DNA of 64,000 nt, taken from positions 124,001-188,000 of the forward strand of contig JAFTPP010000003.1 of NCBI GenBank assembly GCA_017463255.1, in the 5' to 3' direction. Made by a program: the position numbers and the translations under genes. The notes under the pieces are model-generated. The model ran no database searches, was not told where the DNA came from, and saw only the letters and a program-made list of their open reading frames with translations. Numbering within the stretch: position 1 is the stretch's first letter; each line of letters starts with the position of its first letter. Origin of the DNA: Lachnospiraceae bacterium. Lineage in GTDB: Bacteria; Bacillota; Clostridia; Lachnospirales; Lachnospiraceae. Of the stretch, positions 1 to 9,001 are shown piece by piece.

Positions 1-101
1 GTTGTATTGGCATTAGCTACGTTTTCAGAAATAACATCCATTCTCAAACGTTGTGCCGTAAGTCCCGATGCACTTATATCAAATCCATCAAACATTCCCA
101 T
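1..101 (-). CDS. flgC: Flagellar basal-body rod protein FlgC, N-terminal fragment
   Basis: Only the first 33 codons are in the window; the gene runs off the left edge. The product begins [20 protein letters not shown] and continues with [14 protein letters not shown], the conserved N-terminal helix of the proximal-rod protein FlgC. FlgC polymerises with FlgB and FlgF in the periplasm-spanning rod of the flagellum and is exported by the flagellar type III apparatus, so it has no signal peptide. The start is the ATG at 101, set by AGGAGG eight bases upstream; a second ATG two codons later is less well placed. It lies 12 bp after flgB and is surely co-transcribed with it. Confidence 0.9.
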   Translation of the reverse strand, partial: MGMFDGFDISASGLTAQRLRMDVISENVANANT

Positions 102-113
102 GGATTATTCCTC

Positions 114-503
114 CTATTTCATAACTGATTTTAAGTTCGTAAATTCTGCTGTAATACCGTTAATCAGTGCTTCATATTTAATCTGGTTTTCAGCCAGATA
201 CACATTTTCCTTTTCAATATCCACATTATTGCCGTCAATTCTGTACTGATACTCTGAATAATCTGTATATGTACGCGGTCTTACACTTGATTTTGTAAGA
301 TTAGACACTTTTGCATCCACTGTCGTACCCTCGCTCTTACGCATTGCTTTTGCAAATTCCGCTTCAAAGGCAACCTCCTGTCGCTTATATCCCGGAGTGT
401 CGTTATTCGCAATGTTATTGGCAATTGCTTCATTTCTAAGCCATGAAGCATCTGCTGCAGAATCCAACATATTGATATAATCATATATTCCCATACTGCT
501 CAT
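114..503 (-). CDS. flgB: Flagellar basal-body rod protein FlgB
   Basis: This 129-residue protein has the FlgB layout: an N-terminal rod helix with NNIANNDTPGYKRQEV (about residues 29-44) and a C-terminal helix ending in the region YEALINGITAEFTNLKSVMK that packs against it in the rod. It is the base of the flagellar rod next to the MS ring. AAAGGAGA stands six bases before the ATG. It is the first gene of the rod operon in the order codY-flgB-flgC seen in Bacillus, with a sigma-A-type promoter 71-98 bases upstream and a terminator that insulates it from codY. Length is normal for the family. Confidence 0.95.
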   Translation of the reverse strand: MSSMGIYDYINMLDSAADASWLRNEAIANNIANNDTPGYKRQEVAFEAEFAKAMRKSEGTTVDAKVSNLTKSSVRPRTYTDYSEYQYRIDGNNVDIEKENVYLAENQIKYEALINGITAEFTNLKSVMK

Positions 504-573
504 AATTGTTCTCCTTTCATATGTCCGTTTGTCTTCGAACCTAAAAATAGCAACAGTATAACCACTCTATAAT

Positions 574-601
574 ATTATAAATTATTATTACAAAAAGACA
601 A
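574..601 (-). promoter_or_regulatory. Sigma-A promoter of flgB operon
   Basis: On the minus strand TTGTCT (596-601) and TATAAT (574-579) are separated by 16 bases, about 70 bases before the flgB start. It lies just downstream of the codY terminator, so flgB seems to be transcribed independently of codY. No SigD-type promoter was seen. Confidence 0.6.
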
Positions 602-611
602 GTGATTTTAC

Positions 612-652
612 AAAAAAAAGGAATTCATTGCACATTACCAATAAATTCCTTT
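612..652 (-). terminator. Rho-independent terminator of codY
   Basis: The arms at 639-652 and 617-630 pair over 14 bp with one G-U pair and an 8-nt loop, followed on the minus strand by eight U residues. It ends the codY transcript before flgB. Confidence 0.85.
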
Positions 653-749
653 TAATACCCAATTCTTCCCTGAATTGCTATTCTTTTTGCTGTTTTTCTA
701 AGTTCTTATGTATTCTTTATCGACATGTTTTTTGCTTTTCTTAACAGAA

Positions 750-1550
750 TTAATGCTTTTTATAACTTTTTTTCATGTCATTTCTTAATTTGTCAATTTC
801 TTCATATACTGCATCGTTAATTACTTTGATATAAGTTCCCTTCATACCTGAAGAACGGGACTCTATAACACCTGCACTTTCAAACTTGCGGAGTGCATTA
901 ACAATAACAGAACGGGTAATGCCCACTTTGTCCGCTATCTTACTTGCCACCAATACTCCTTCCATGCCTTCTAACTCATCAAATATGTACACAATGGCTT
1001 CTACTTCAGAAACGGAAAGAGTGTTAATTGCAGAATTAACAACCGCAACCTTTCTGTTTTCCTCTGCATTTTCTTCATTCACGGCACGAAGCATTTCAAG
1101 TCCCACTACAGTGGTGCCGTACTCACACAAAATAATATCGTCAATATCATAGGGCTTAGAATCTTTGTATAAGAATAAAGTTCCAAGTCTTTCTCCCGCA
1201 ATTTCAATGGGTGCAATAATTGCCTGATATTTTCCTGCTGCCATGGAATCGAATCCAAGAGTCTGAAGATTTACATTTTCTTTTGTGGATAAAACAGCAA
1301 GCATTCTCTCGTTTAAAACTGAATCCAGTAATGTTCCCACATTTTCAACATATAGTTCATCCAATGCTTCAATGCCCGGATAATAACCTGTACCAAGCAC
1401 TTTTCCCTTTCTGCTGATTACCAACACATTGGATTCCAGTATTTCCTGCATAACAGAGCAAATGTCACTGAACATTACTTTACTCGAATTATTATTATGT
1501 AATAATTTTCCTATTTTTCTTGTCTTATCTAACAACTGTACACTGCTCAT
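750..1550 (-). CDS. codY: GTP/branched-chain amino acid-sensing repressor CodY
   Basis: CodY is the global nutritional repressor of Firmicutes; it binds GTP and isoleucine and represses amino-acid, motility and stationary-phase genes. The 266-residue product has the N-terminal GAF domain (with GERLGTLFLYKD near residue 120), a linker helix with CEYGTTVVGLEMLR, and the almost invariant winged helix ASKIADKVGITRSVIVNALR followed by ESAGVIESRSSGMKGTYIKV. The start is the ATG at 1550: the in-frame ATG at 1562 overlaps the Shine-Dalgarno sequence itself (GGAGG, 1555-1559) and cannot be used with it. It sits between topA and flgB, a conserved location. A 14/15 CodY box at 1649-1663 suggests autoregulation. 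Confidence 0.95.
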   Translation of the reverse strand: MSSVQLLDKTRKIGKLLHNNNSSKVMFSDICSVMQEILESNVLVISRKGKVLGTGYYPGIEALDELYVENVGTLLDSVLNERMLAVLSTKENVNLQTLGFDSMAAGKYQAIIAPIEIAGERLGTLFLYKDSKPYDIDDIILCEYGTTVVGLEMLRAVNEENAEENRKVAVVNSAINTLSVSEVEAIVYIFDELEGMEGVLVASKIADKVGITRSVIVNALRKFESAGVIESRSSGMKGTYIKVINDAVYEEIDKLRNDMKKSYKKH

Positions 1551-1570
1551 GTATGCCTCCATAACTTACT

Positions 1571-1643
1571 AAAATAAAAAAGCGTTAACATCATTTCCCA
1601 TGCACACATCTTAACACATCAAAAAATGACATTCAACGCTTTT
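1571..1643 (-). terminator. topA terminator hairpin overlapping the codY promoter
   Basis: Complementary arms at about 1625-1643 and 1579-1596 (AAAGCGTT..TCATTT with AAATGA..AACGCTTT, two small mismatched spots) are followed on the minus strand by TTTTTTATTTT. The U-tract ends about 12 bases before the codY ribosome binding site. It should stop read-through from topA. Confidence 0.65.
1609..1642 (-). promoter_or_regulatory. Probable codY promoter inside the terminator hairpin
   Basis: On the minus strand TTGAAT and TAAGAT are separated by 17 bases. The -35 element lies in the left arm of the terminator hairpin and the -10 element in its loop, so a transcript begun here lacks the left arm and would not be terminated. 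There is no room for a promoter between the hairpin and the codY start. Confidence 0.5.
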
Positions 1644-1648
1644 GTTTG

Positions 1649-1663
1649 AATTTTCATAAAATT
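1649..1663. promoter_or_regulatory. CodY box (14 of 15 to AATTTTCWGAAAATT)
   Basis: The plus strand reads AATTTTCATAAAATT, one mismatch from the consensus bound by CodY. It lies between the topA stop and the proposed codY promoter, about 100 bases before the codY start, and suggests feedback control of codY or control of read-through from topA. Confidence 0.6.
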
Positions 1664-1674
1664 CTATGTTCTTT

Positions 1675-3762
1675 TTAAGAATTTTCTGATTTTAGAGCTT
1701 CTTTTTCCATAACTCTGCCACATTCTTCGTTAGAACATACCATTTTATTACCTTTAATTACCATAGCACTGTTACAATCAGGACATACTACGCCGGATGG
1801 TTTCTGCCATACCATAAAGTCACATTCCGGGTTACCAAGGCAGCCGTAATAGCGTCTTCCTTTCTTGGTCTTTCTGATTACAACATCCTTACCACACTTC
1901 GGACAAGCCACATCTATTTTTTCGTAATAAGGCTTGGTATTGCGGCATTCCGGGAATCCCGGACAGGCCAGGAATTTTCCGTGAGGGCCATATTTGATTA
2001 CCATCTGTCGTCCGCACACATCACAAATTTCATCTGACACTTCGTCAGCAATCTCAACTTCATTGAGGTCACTTTCTGCTTTTTTCACAGCTTCCTCTAA
2101 GTCCGGATAGAAATTGGCAATAATGGTTTTCCATTTTACGCTTCCTTCTTCCACTCCGTCCAACAAAGCTTCCATGTTGGCAGTAAAGTTAACATCCACA
2201 ATACTCGGGAATGCTTCTTTCATCATTTCATTCACTACTTCACCCAGTTCTGTTACATAGAGATTTTTATTCTCCTTGACAATATATCGTCTTGCCAAAA
2301 TGGTTGTAATCGTAGGAGAATAGGTACTGGGTCTTCCGATACCTAATTCTTCCAAAGCACGTACCAGGCTGGCTTCTGTATAATGTGCCGGGGGTTGGGT
2401 AAAATGCTGCTTGGTTTCTATTGCATCCACCGTTATCTTTGAATCTTTTTCAATGGATTTTACCAATACATTATTTTCTTCTTTTTCTTCATCTTCCTGT
2501 GTATATACACTCATAAAGCCTTCAAATTTGAGTTTTGAAGTGGCCGTATTATAAATATATGTTCCGATTCCGATTTTTACCGACGTTGTCTCATATACTG
2601 CCGGCATCATGCGGCTTGCAAGAAATCTCTTCCATATTAACTGATACAATCTGAGTTCATCACGGGATAAAGAATCTTTTAAATTAGCCGGATTTCTATC
2701 TAAGTCAGTGGGACGGATTGCTTCATGGGCATCCTGAATTTTACGTTCAGACTTTCTGTCATTTCCGGAAGGTGCTGCATAACTCTCTCCGTACTGTTTC
2801 ACAATATAATCCCTTGCCATATTTTCCGCTTCTACAGATACTCTGGTTGAATCCGTACGCAAATAAGAAATCAGACCTACGGTTCCGCTTCCCTTAATAT
2901 CCACACCTTCATAAAGCTTTTGGGCAATACGCATGGTCTTTTGGGTAGAAAAATTTAAAACTTTACTGGCTTCCTGCTGCAATGTAGAAGTTGTAAACGG
3001 AAGTGGTGCCTTTTTCACACGTTCACCATTCTTAATATCAATTACCTTAGGTGTATGCTTCTTAAGCTCTGCAACTATTTTATCAACCGTTTCCTTATCA
3101 CGAACAGTAATTTTACCCTGCTCATCACCATAAAACTTAGCCGCAAACGGTTTCTTAATGCCTTCCATATTTAATTTGGCATCAAGAGTCCAATACTCTT
3201 CCGGAATAAAAGAATCAATTTCCGCTTCCCTGTCGCAAATAATACGCAACGCCACCGACTGTACTCTTCCTGCTGAAAGTCCACGCTTAATTTTTGCCCA
3301 TAAAAGAGGTGAAATCTTATAACCAACCATACGGTCAAGTGCACGTCTTGCCTGCTGTGCATCCACTAGATTCATCTTGATTTCACGGGCACTCTTTAAT
3401 GATTCTTTTACCGCATTCTTGGTGATTTCATTAAAGGTAATACGGAATACTTTTTTATTTTCAAGTTTCAGGGCATGATACAAATGCCATGAAATTGCTT
3501 CCCCTTCACGATCGGGGTCAGTTGCAAGATATACAATTTCTGCTTTTTTTACTTCTTTTCTTAAGTTTGCCAAAATATCACCTTTTCCCCTGATAGTGAT
3601 ATACTTTGGCTCATACCCGTTTTCCACATCAATTCCCAATGTGGATTTAGGTAAATCGCGGACATGTCCTTGACTTGCCACAACTTCATAATTTGTTCCC
3701 AAAAATTTTTTAATGGTCTTTACTTTCGTAGGAGACTCCACTATTACCAGATACTTTGCCAT
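1675..3762 (-). CDS. topA: DNA topoisomerase I (type IA)
   Basis: It relaxes negatively supercoiled DNA by a transient 5' phosphotyrosine. The 695-residue protein starts with the TOPRIM domain (YLVIVESPTKVKTIKKFLG; the acidic DPDREGEAISWH near residue 85), then the toroidal domain with the catalytic tyrosine in SYLRTDSTR (about residue 298). It ends with three C4 zinc ribbons (about residues 576-690: CDVCG..CPGFPEC, CPKCG..CLGNPEC, CPDCN..CSNEEC). The start MAKYLV at 3762 is chosen over the upstream in-frame ATG because GGGG stands seven bases before it and family members begin there. It follows dprA and precedes codY, as in Bacillus. Confidence 0.96.
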   Translation of the reverse strand: MAKYLVIVESPTKVKTIKKFLGTNYEVVASQGHVRDLPKSTLGIDVENGYEPKYITIRGKGDILANLRKEVKKAEIVYLATDPDREGEAISWHLYHALKLENKKVFRITFNEITKNAVKESLKSAREIKMNLVDAQQARRALDRMVGYKISPLLWAKIKRGLSAGRVQSVALRIICDREAEIDSFIPEEYWTLDAKLNMEGIKKPFAAKFYGDEQGKITVRDKETVDKIVAELKKHTPKVIDIKNGERVKKAPLPFTTSTLQQEASKVLNFSTQKTMRIAQKLYEGVDIKGSGTVGLISYLRTDSTRVSVEAENMARDYIVKQYGESYAAPSGNDRKSERKIQDAHEAIRPTDLDRNPANLKDSLSRDELRLYQLIWKRFLASRMMPAVYETTSVKIGIGTYIYNTATSKLKFEGFMSVYTQEDEEKEENNVLVKSIEKDSKITVDAIETKQHFTQPPAHYTEASLVRALEELGIGRPSTYSPTITTILARRYIVKENKNLYVTELGEVVNEMMKEAFPSIVDVNFTANMEALLDGVEEGSVKWKTIIANFYPDLEEAVKKAESDLNEVEIADEVSDEICDVCGRQMVIKYGPHGKFLACPGFPECRNTKPYYEKIDVACPKCGKDVVIRKTKKGRRYYGCLGNPECDFMVWQKPSGVVCPDCNSAMVIKGNKMVCSNEECGRVMEKEALKSENS

Positions 3763-3821
3763 TTGGTTTCCCCATTTCACACTTCTTTTTTTATTTGCGT
3801 TTTGAGCGCATGTCGGTTGCT

Positions 3822-3850
3822 ACTATACACTATATTTTATACCTTTGCAA
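3822..3850 (-). promoter_or_regulatory. Sigma-A promoter of topA
   Basis: On the minus strand TTGCAA (3845-3850) is followed after 17 bases by TATAGT (3822-3827), about 60 bases before the topA start. Confidence 0.7.
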
Positions 3851-3879
3851 GAAAATATTTCTGAAATAAATGGGAAGTT

Positions 3880-5031
3880 TTAGTTTTTTAAGGAAAAGAA
3901 GTTTACATAATTTTGTTTTGCCTTCCCTTCCATACACAATTCCATTATGACTGCTGCCACTTCCTTTAATTCTTTTTTCGCTTCTGCTTTTGTGCTAACT
4001 TCATCATAAATCTTTTCCAAAGATTTTGGTGTAATGTCCAGAGCATCCAAGATCAGTTTTCTCAATCCCTGCTCCTTTGCTTTTGTATCTACAGTCTCTT
4101 TTTCTTTCCAAACGGGGTTGCCCCACAATTCCTCTAACACTCTGTCCGGTGAAAGCGCGACGCCTGCGCCCTGGGATAATAGTATATTACAACCGGTGCT
4201 TAAACTGTCCGTTACCCTGCCGGGAACGGCATACACTTCTTTGCCCTGTTCCAATGCTAAGTCTGCAGTAATCTGGGTGCCGCTTTTTTGTCTCGCTTCT
4301 ATTACAATGACCGCATCTGACAATGCACTTATGATTCTGTTTCGCATGGGAAAATGTCCGGCACTTGCTTTCGTTTTTGGAAAATACTCTGATATTAAGC
4401 AGCCAGATTCCTGTAACAAATGATATAACTCCCTGTTCTCAGGGGGATAACAAACGTCCACTCCGCATCCCAACACACCAAGACTTGCTCCTCCCGCCTG
4501 TAGTGCAGCCCTTTGGGCTATGCCGTCTATTCCTGCAGCCATACCGCTTACAACCGTTACACCTGCCTCTCCCAGTTTTTTCCCGTAACATCTTGCCACA
4601 TAGCTTCCGTACTCAGAACATATTCTGGCACCTATTACTGCAACACATGGTTTTTTCAAACAATTTATCTCACCTTTTACAAATACTGCCATGGGCGGGT
4701 CTGTAATATCCAATAATTTTTTAGGATACCGGGAATGAAATATAGGTAAATAACAAACCCCTGATTCCTGCATTTTTTTCTTTTCACATAATATTTGGTT
4801 AAAAGAATTATTTTTCCGTCCCTCTTCAAATGCCTTGCTTTCTCTTTTAGGAAGAATTTCTTCCACCTTTTGGATAGGAAGCCGCCATATTTCCCTTAAC
4901 ACTTCAAAAGGATGTGTAAGCCAGTCTTCGATTCCCATTTGCGTTGCCACATTTTGTGTAAGCCGTAAGATACTTACGTTCCCAATCCCTTTCATCATCT
5001 GTAATCCAAGCATTAGTTCATCCGCATTCAT
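3880..5031 (-). CDS. dprA: DNA-processing protein DprA/Smf
   Basis: DprA protects incoming single-stranded DNA and loads RecA on it during natural transformation; it is also widely kept in species not known to be competent. The 383-residue product has an N-terminal helical region with an HhH-like start (MKGIGNVSILRL), then the Rossmann-like core with VSGMAAGIDGIAQRAAL (about residue 162), LGCGVDVCYPPENREL, HFPMRNRIISALSDAVIV and GKEVYAVPGRV, and a C-terminal winged-helix-like segment. GGGAGG lies eight bases before the ATG. It starts two bases after the comM-like gene stops, so the two are translationally linked and probably act together on recombining DNA. Confidence 0.95.
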   Translation of the reverse strand: MNADELMLGLQMMKGIGNVSILRLTQNVATQMGIEDWLTHPFEVLREIWRLPIQKVEEILPKRESKAFEEGRKNNSFNQILCEKKKMQESGVCYLPIFHSRYPKKLLDITDPPMAVFVKGEINCLKKPCVAVIGARICSEYGSYVARCYGKKLGEAGVTVVSGMAAGIDGIAQRAALQAGGASLGVLGCGVDVCYPPENRELYHLLQESGCLISEYFPKTKASAGHFPMRNRIISALSDAVIVIEARQKSGTQITADLALEQGKEVYAVPGRVTDSLSTGCNILLSQGAGVALSPDRVLEELWGNPVWKEKETVDTKAKEQGLRKLILDALDITPKSLEKIYDEVSTKAEAKKELKEVAAVIMELCMEGKAKQNYVNFFSLKN

Positions 5032-5032
5032 C

Positions 5033-6571
5033 CTATATACCTCCCTGCCATTCCTGATACATACCGGCCTCCATCAAATGTTCTTTTTTGATTATCGGCT
5101 CCCCTTCTAAATCAGCAATGGTTCTTGCAACCTTTAACATCTTCCCATAAGAGCGCGCGCTCAAATTCAAGCTTTGGTATAGCTTCTCCACAAGGCCATG
5201 AAGTTCATCACTTAACACGCAATACTTCTTAATCTCATCCGTATTCATTTCCCCGTTGTAATGGCTTTGGCTTTCAAACCTCATCTCCTGTATTTTTCTC
5301 GCCCTAATTACCTTCTCCTTCATTTGACTGCTGGATAACCCTTCCCTCTCTTGCAATAATTCCCCCGGCATAATCCGGTTCGTATAGATACGCAAGTCAA
5401 TTCTGTCCAGTATGGGCCCCGAAATCTTTCCTGCATACTTCTTTACCTCCTGTTCTGAACACGTACACCGGTTTCTGTCAGGATAATATCCGCAAGGACA
5501 TGGGTTCATGGCCCCAACAAGCAAAAAAGAAGCCGGATAACAATAACTTCCGCTGCTACGGGAAATATGAATCTTTCTATCCTCCAATGGCTGTCTTAAT
5601 ATTTCTAAAACTTCCCGCCTAAACTCCGGCAATTCGTCCAAAAACAGAATTCCTTTATGTGCAAGGCTTATCATTCCGGGCACGGGATTTTTTCCTCCTC
5701 CCGCAAAGGCTACTGGTGAAATTGTGTGATGTGGATTATAAAACGGAGGTACTTGAATCAAAGGTGATTCCTCCGTTAGCAGACCTGCTATACTATAGAT
5801 TTTTGAAACTTCAAGACTTTCGTCAGATTTTAAGGATGGTAAAATTGTGGTAATCCGCTTGGCGAGCATTGTCTTACCACTCCCCGGAGGGCCTGATAAC
5901 AATAAATGGTGATGTCCCGCTGCCGCAATCATGGCCGCTCTTTTTGCATGTTCCTGACCTATCAGCTGTGAAAAATCAAGTTCACTCTCCTTAGGTAACA
6001 TGATTCTCTTTTTGGTAAGCCCACTCCTTTGTTTGCACTGTAATTCTTTTTGCTCCTTCACAGAACATTGCAAATATTCCAAAGTCTCCAAAAGCTCTGA
6101 CACTCCGTATACTTCCATCCCATCTACCTGAATGGCTTCCGGATAATTATCCATCGGAATAATACACTTACATATTCCTCTTGCTTTTGCTTCCATTACA
6201 ATAGGAAGAATTCCCTTCACTTTTCTAACTTTTCCATCAAGCCCCAATTCTCCCAAAAGCAAAATATCTTTTACGCAATCCGGTTTTATTTTTTCCAGTG
6301 CACATAAAATTCCAATTGCTATGGGCAAATCAAACCCGGACCCTCCTTTGTGGACATTTGCCGGAGACAGATTCACTGTAACTCTTACCGGTGGAATCTT
6401 AATTCCACTGTTTTTTAGTGAAACCCTTACCCTTTCCCTTGCTTCTTTTACCTCACTTGCCAGACTGCCAACCATATCAAATCCGGGCAGACCTGTAGAT
6501 GCATCCACTTCCACGTTTACAAGATAGCTGTCAATTCCGTGGCAGGCTGCTGACAGTATTGTACTGTACAT
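5033..6571 (-). CDS. comM: YifB/ComM-type Mg-chelatase-like AAA+ ATPase
   Basis: Members of this family, ComM in Vibrio and Haemophilus, are hexameric helicases that extend branch migration during integration of transforming DNA. The 512-residue product has the N-terminal Lon-protease-like fold (STGLPGFDMVGSLASEVKEAR; PPVRVTVNLSPANVHKGG), the AAA+ core with Walker A GPPGSGKTMLAKR (about residue 227) and Walker B ILFLDELPEF, a cysteine cluster NPCPCGYYPDRNRCTC, and the C-terminal Mg-chelatase helical domain (LNLSARSYGKMLKVARTIAD). The start MYSTILS at 6571 follows AGGAGG by seven bases; the upstream in-frame ATG has no such site. Pairing with dprA supports a role in DNA uptake or recombination. 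Confidence 0.93.
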   Translation of the reverse strand: MYSTILSAACHGIDSYLVNVEVDASTGLPGFDMVGSLASEVKEARERVRVSLKNSGIKIPPVRVTVNLSPANVHKGGSGFDLPIAIGILCALEKIKPDCVKDILLLGELGLDGKVRKVKGILPIVMEAKARGICKCIIPMDNYPEAIQVDGMEVYGVSELLETLEYLQCSVKEQKELQCKQRSGLTKKRIMLPKESELDFSQLIGQEHAKRAAMIAAAGHHHLLLSGPPGSGKTMLAKRITTILPSLKSDESLEVSKIYSIAGLLTEESPLIQVPPFYNPHHTISPVAFAGGGKNPVPGMISLAHKGILFLDELPEFRREVLEILRQPLEDRKIHISRSSGSYCYPASFLLVGAMNPCPCGYYPDRNRCTCSEQEVKKYAGKISGPILDRIDLRIYTNRIMPGELLQEREGLSSSQMKEKVIRARKIQEMRFESQSHYNGEMNTDEIKKYCVLSDELHGLVEKLYQSLNLSARSYGKMLKVARTIADLEGEPIIKKEHLMEAGMYQEWQGGI

Positions 6572-6666
6572 ACATACTCCTCCTTCTAATTTTTTCATTA
6601 TAATCAGACACTTAGTCTTTATAATAAAATTTGGAAATAAAAAGAAAAAAAGATATTATAATATGA

Positions 6667-6706
6667 AGAAAAAAAGATATACAAAGGCGGGCCTCCCCGC
6701 CCTTGT
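6667..6706 (-). terminator. Terminator after pilT
   Basis: The arms at 6696-6706 and 6681-6691 pair over 11 bp (ACAAGGGCGGG with CCCGCCTTTGT, one G-U) around a 4-nt loop, followed on the minus strand by ATATCTTTTTTTC. It separates the sigK-pilT group from comM. Confidence 0.9.
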
Positions 6707-6713
6707 AAAAGAT

Positions 6714-7784
6714 TTAAATCATTCGTCTTGTTCCTAATTTGGTCATCATTGCTTCCGGTTCTCCCGCAAACTGAATGGCCATATCCGCTGTTATTTTACC
6801 TTCCTGGAATAGTTGCATAATCGCTTCATCCATGGTAATCATACCAAGTTTACGGTTGGTCTGCATAACACCCAACAACTGATGGGTCTTACCTTCACGG
6901 ATCAGATTTCTTACCGCATGATTGCTATGCATTACTTCAAAGGCTGCGACTCTTCCGTTTCCGTCTGCCGTAGGGATTAACTGTTGTGAAACAACGGCTT
7001 CCAAAACATTGGCAAGCTGTACACGAATCTGCTGTTGCTGATGGGGTGGAAATACGTCAATCACACGGTCCACCGTGCTTGCAGCTCCTATTGTATGTAA
7101 GGAAGACAATACCAAATGTCCTGTCTCCGCAGCTGTAATAGCAACGCTTATGGTTTCAAAGTCTCGCATCTCACCCACCAATATTACATCCGGGTCTTCT
7201 CTTAATGCCGCACGCAATGCATTGGCATATGTCTTTGAGTCCAATCCGATTTCTCTTTGATTTACCATGCTCTGCTTATGCTGATGTAAATATTCAATCG
7301 GGTCTTCAAGGGTAATGACATGCGCTTCCCTGTTATTATTAATTTTATCAATAATTGCTGCAAGTGTTGTAGATTTACCGCTACCGGTAGGACCTGTTAC
7401 CAACACAAGGCCTCTTTTTCTCTGATACAAATCAATGACGGATTCCGGTATCCCCAGTTCTTCAGCCGGTGGTACAGCAGTACCTACCAGACGCAACGCC
7501 AATGCAACAGAACCTCTCTGCTTATAGGCATTTACTCTATAACGTCCCAATGACTGAATGGAAAAAGACATATCCAGTTCGCCACGTTCTTCAAAGATAT
7601 CCCACTGCTTTTCATTCATAATTTGTCTGGCAATGTCCATAGCAACCTGTGGCATGATTTTTTCATGATTCATGGTAACTAAGGTTCCGTTTATTCTCAT
7701 TTTCGGCGGTACGCCTACTGTAATGTGCAAATCGCTTGCTTCAGCTTCCTTTGCTTCCTTAAGCAATAATGCAATATCTTCCAT
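6714..7784 (-). CDS. pilT: Type IV pilus retraction ATPase PilT
   Basis: PilT is the hexameric cytoplasmic motor that depolymerises type IV pili. The 356-residue product has the PAS-like N domain (ASDLHITVGVPPKMRINGTL), Walker A GPTGSGKSTT (about residue 134), the Asp box (ITLEDPIEYLH), Walker B (DVILVGEMRD), the His box (AETGHLVLSSLHT) and the PilT-specific VRNLIREGKTHQL with the retraction-type C terminus. No pilin, PilB or PilC gene is nearby. It is the last gene before a strong terminator and stands 28 bp after the HD-GYP-like gene, which suggests coupling between a cyclic-dinucleotide-type protein and pilus retraction. Confidence 0.95.
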   Translation of the reverse strand: MEDIALLLKEAKEAEASDLHITVGVPPKMRINGTLVTMNHEKIMPQVAMDIARQIMNEKQWDIFEERGELDMSFSIQSLGRYRVNAYKQRGSVALALRLVGTAVPPAEELGIPESVIDLYQRKRGLVLVTGPTGSGKSTTLAAIIDKINNNREAHVITLEDPIEYLHQHKQSMVNQREIGLDSKTYANALRAALREDPDVILVGEMRDFETISVAITAAETGHLVLSSLHTIGAASTVDRVIDVFPPHQQQQIRVQLANVLEAVVSQQLIPTADGNGRVAAFEVMHSNHAVRNLIREGKTHQLLGVMQTNRKLGMITMDEAIMQLFQEGKITADMAIQFAGEPEAMMTKLGTRRMI

Positions 7785-7812
7785 TTATTGTTTCCTCCAA
7801 AGTACTGTATTC

Positions 7813-8967
7813 CTAGAACATTCCCGGAACATATTCCTCGTATTCTTCGTATGGTACATATTCCGGTTCTTCCACCTCAATACCATTTTTACGTAAAATT
7901 GATGTATCCATAATATATCTGTTATCCATGGTCTTCATGATATCTTTGATATGGATATCCTTATAAGCTCTTTCATTGCTTAAATCCATTACCTTATTGT
8001 TGTTAAATCCTAATACAACAGGTCTTAATATATTAAACGGATTTGCTGTAATAACCAGTCCCTTTTCGCCGGTATTCAATTCGATACAAGTACCGGGTGC
8101 CAGAATATGGATGGACTGAATCAAAGCTTCCACAATACGCGGTTCAAACAATTCCGGATTATCCATCAAATAACGGATTGCTTTTACTTCACTGGATGGT
8201 TCACTTTCCATCTTCATGGCTGTCATGGTATCATAGGTTTCTGCTACCAGTAATATCTTAGCTCCGATTACAATTTTTTGCTGCATTGGCTGATGATTCT
8301 GGTAATCATCCAAAGCTTTTCTTGTCTGCACGCAGATTCTCTTAATTCCTGCATTGGATTCGAATACGTTATCCAACAGATTATGGCCTGAAATCTCACA
8401 CATACGCTCCATTGCCAAATCTTCTTCTGTTAAGACATCCTTATCCATAATATTCTTCGGAAGTGTTCTCTTTCCAATATCATGAACAACCGCCGCAATA
8501 ACTGTATCTAACTGCTCATCTACTTTGATATTCATTCTGTGACCAATCATGGCACAAAGAATGGCAACATTCAAAGAATGCTTATATATTCTGTCTTCTT
8601 TACTTCTTAAATTCTGGATAAAATTAATCTTCTTCTCCAAATGCCCGTAACTACGGATAATATTCGCAGCAATTACCTGCATCTTGGCAACACGCTTGCG
8701 CTCTAAAATATAATTCATTTCCTCCTGAATTGCATACACATTCATGGTCTGGAAACGTTCAAAATCGATATCGTCCTGCGTCATAGGAGGCACCGGTTCC
8801 GCCGGTTCCAAAACAAAAATACCAATAAGTCCAAAGTTACGGATACTGCTGATACCCTGTTCCGTCAACTTCGAATTCCTTTCGTAAAGCAATACACCGT
8901 TTCTGTTGTAAATCGGTCTTGCAAGACGCATTCCTTTCTTTAAATCAGCACTTTTTACAAATTGCAT
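7813..8967 (-). CDS. HD-GYP-like protein with a degenerate GYP half
   Basis: HD-GYP proteins normally hydrolyse cyclic di-GMP. This 384-residue product has an N-terminal DUF3391-like region (KSADLKKGMRLARPIYNRNGVLLYERN), a helical linker and an HD domain with HSLNVAILCAMIGHRM and the metal ligand pair in VVHDIGKRTLP (about residue 159). Where the family has HHE..DGSGYP this protein has QTRKALDDYQNHQ, so the GYP signature and its two histidines are missing, although the following region (IVIGAKILLVAETYDTMTA) aligns well. It may therefore bind rather than cleave a nucleotide. GGAGG lies six bases before the ATG. It sits between sigK and pilT with short gaps on both sides. Confidence 0.8.
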   Translation of the reverse strand: MQFVKSADLKKGMRLARPIYNRNGVLLYERNSKLTEQGISSIRNFGLIGIFVLEPAEPVPPMTQDDIDFERFQTMNVYAIQEEMNYILERKRVAKMQVIAANIIRSYGHLEKKINFIQNLRSKEDRIYKHSLNVAILCAMIGHRMNIKVDEQLDTVIAAVVHDIGKRTLPKNIMDKDVLTEEDLAMERMCEISGHNLLDNVFESNAGIKRICVQTRKALDDYQNHQPMQQKIVIGAKILLVAETYDTMTAMKMESEPSSEVKAIRYLMDNPELFEPRIVEALIQSIHILAPGTCIELNTGEKGLVITANPFNILRPVVLGFNNNKVMDLSNERAYKDIHIKDIMKTMDNRYIMDTSILRKNGIEVEEPEYVPYEEYEEYVPGMF

Positions 8968-9001
8968 AAGTAACCTCCGTATCCCCTTTTCTTATAGTGT
9001 C

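Noticed and set aside
505-530. TTCGAACC near the flgB start resembling a tRNA T-loop
   Set aside because: No acceptor or anticodon stems surround it and the flgB ribosome binding site follows directly.
3852-3866. CodY-like core TTTCTGAAA upstream of the topA promoter
   Set aside because: Five of the six outer positions differ from the consensus, unlike the 14/15 site at 1649-1663.
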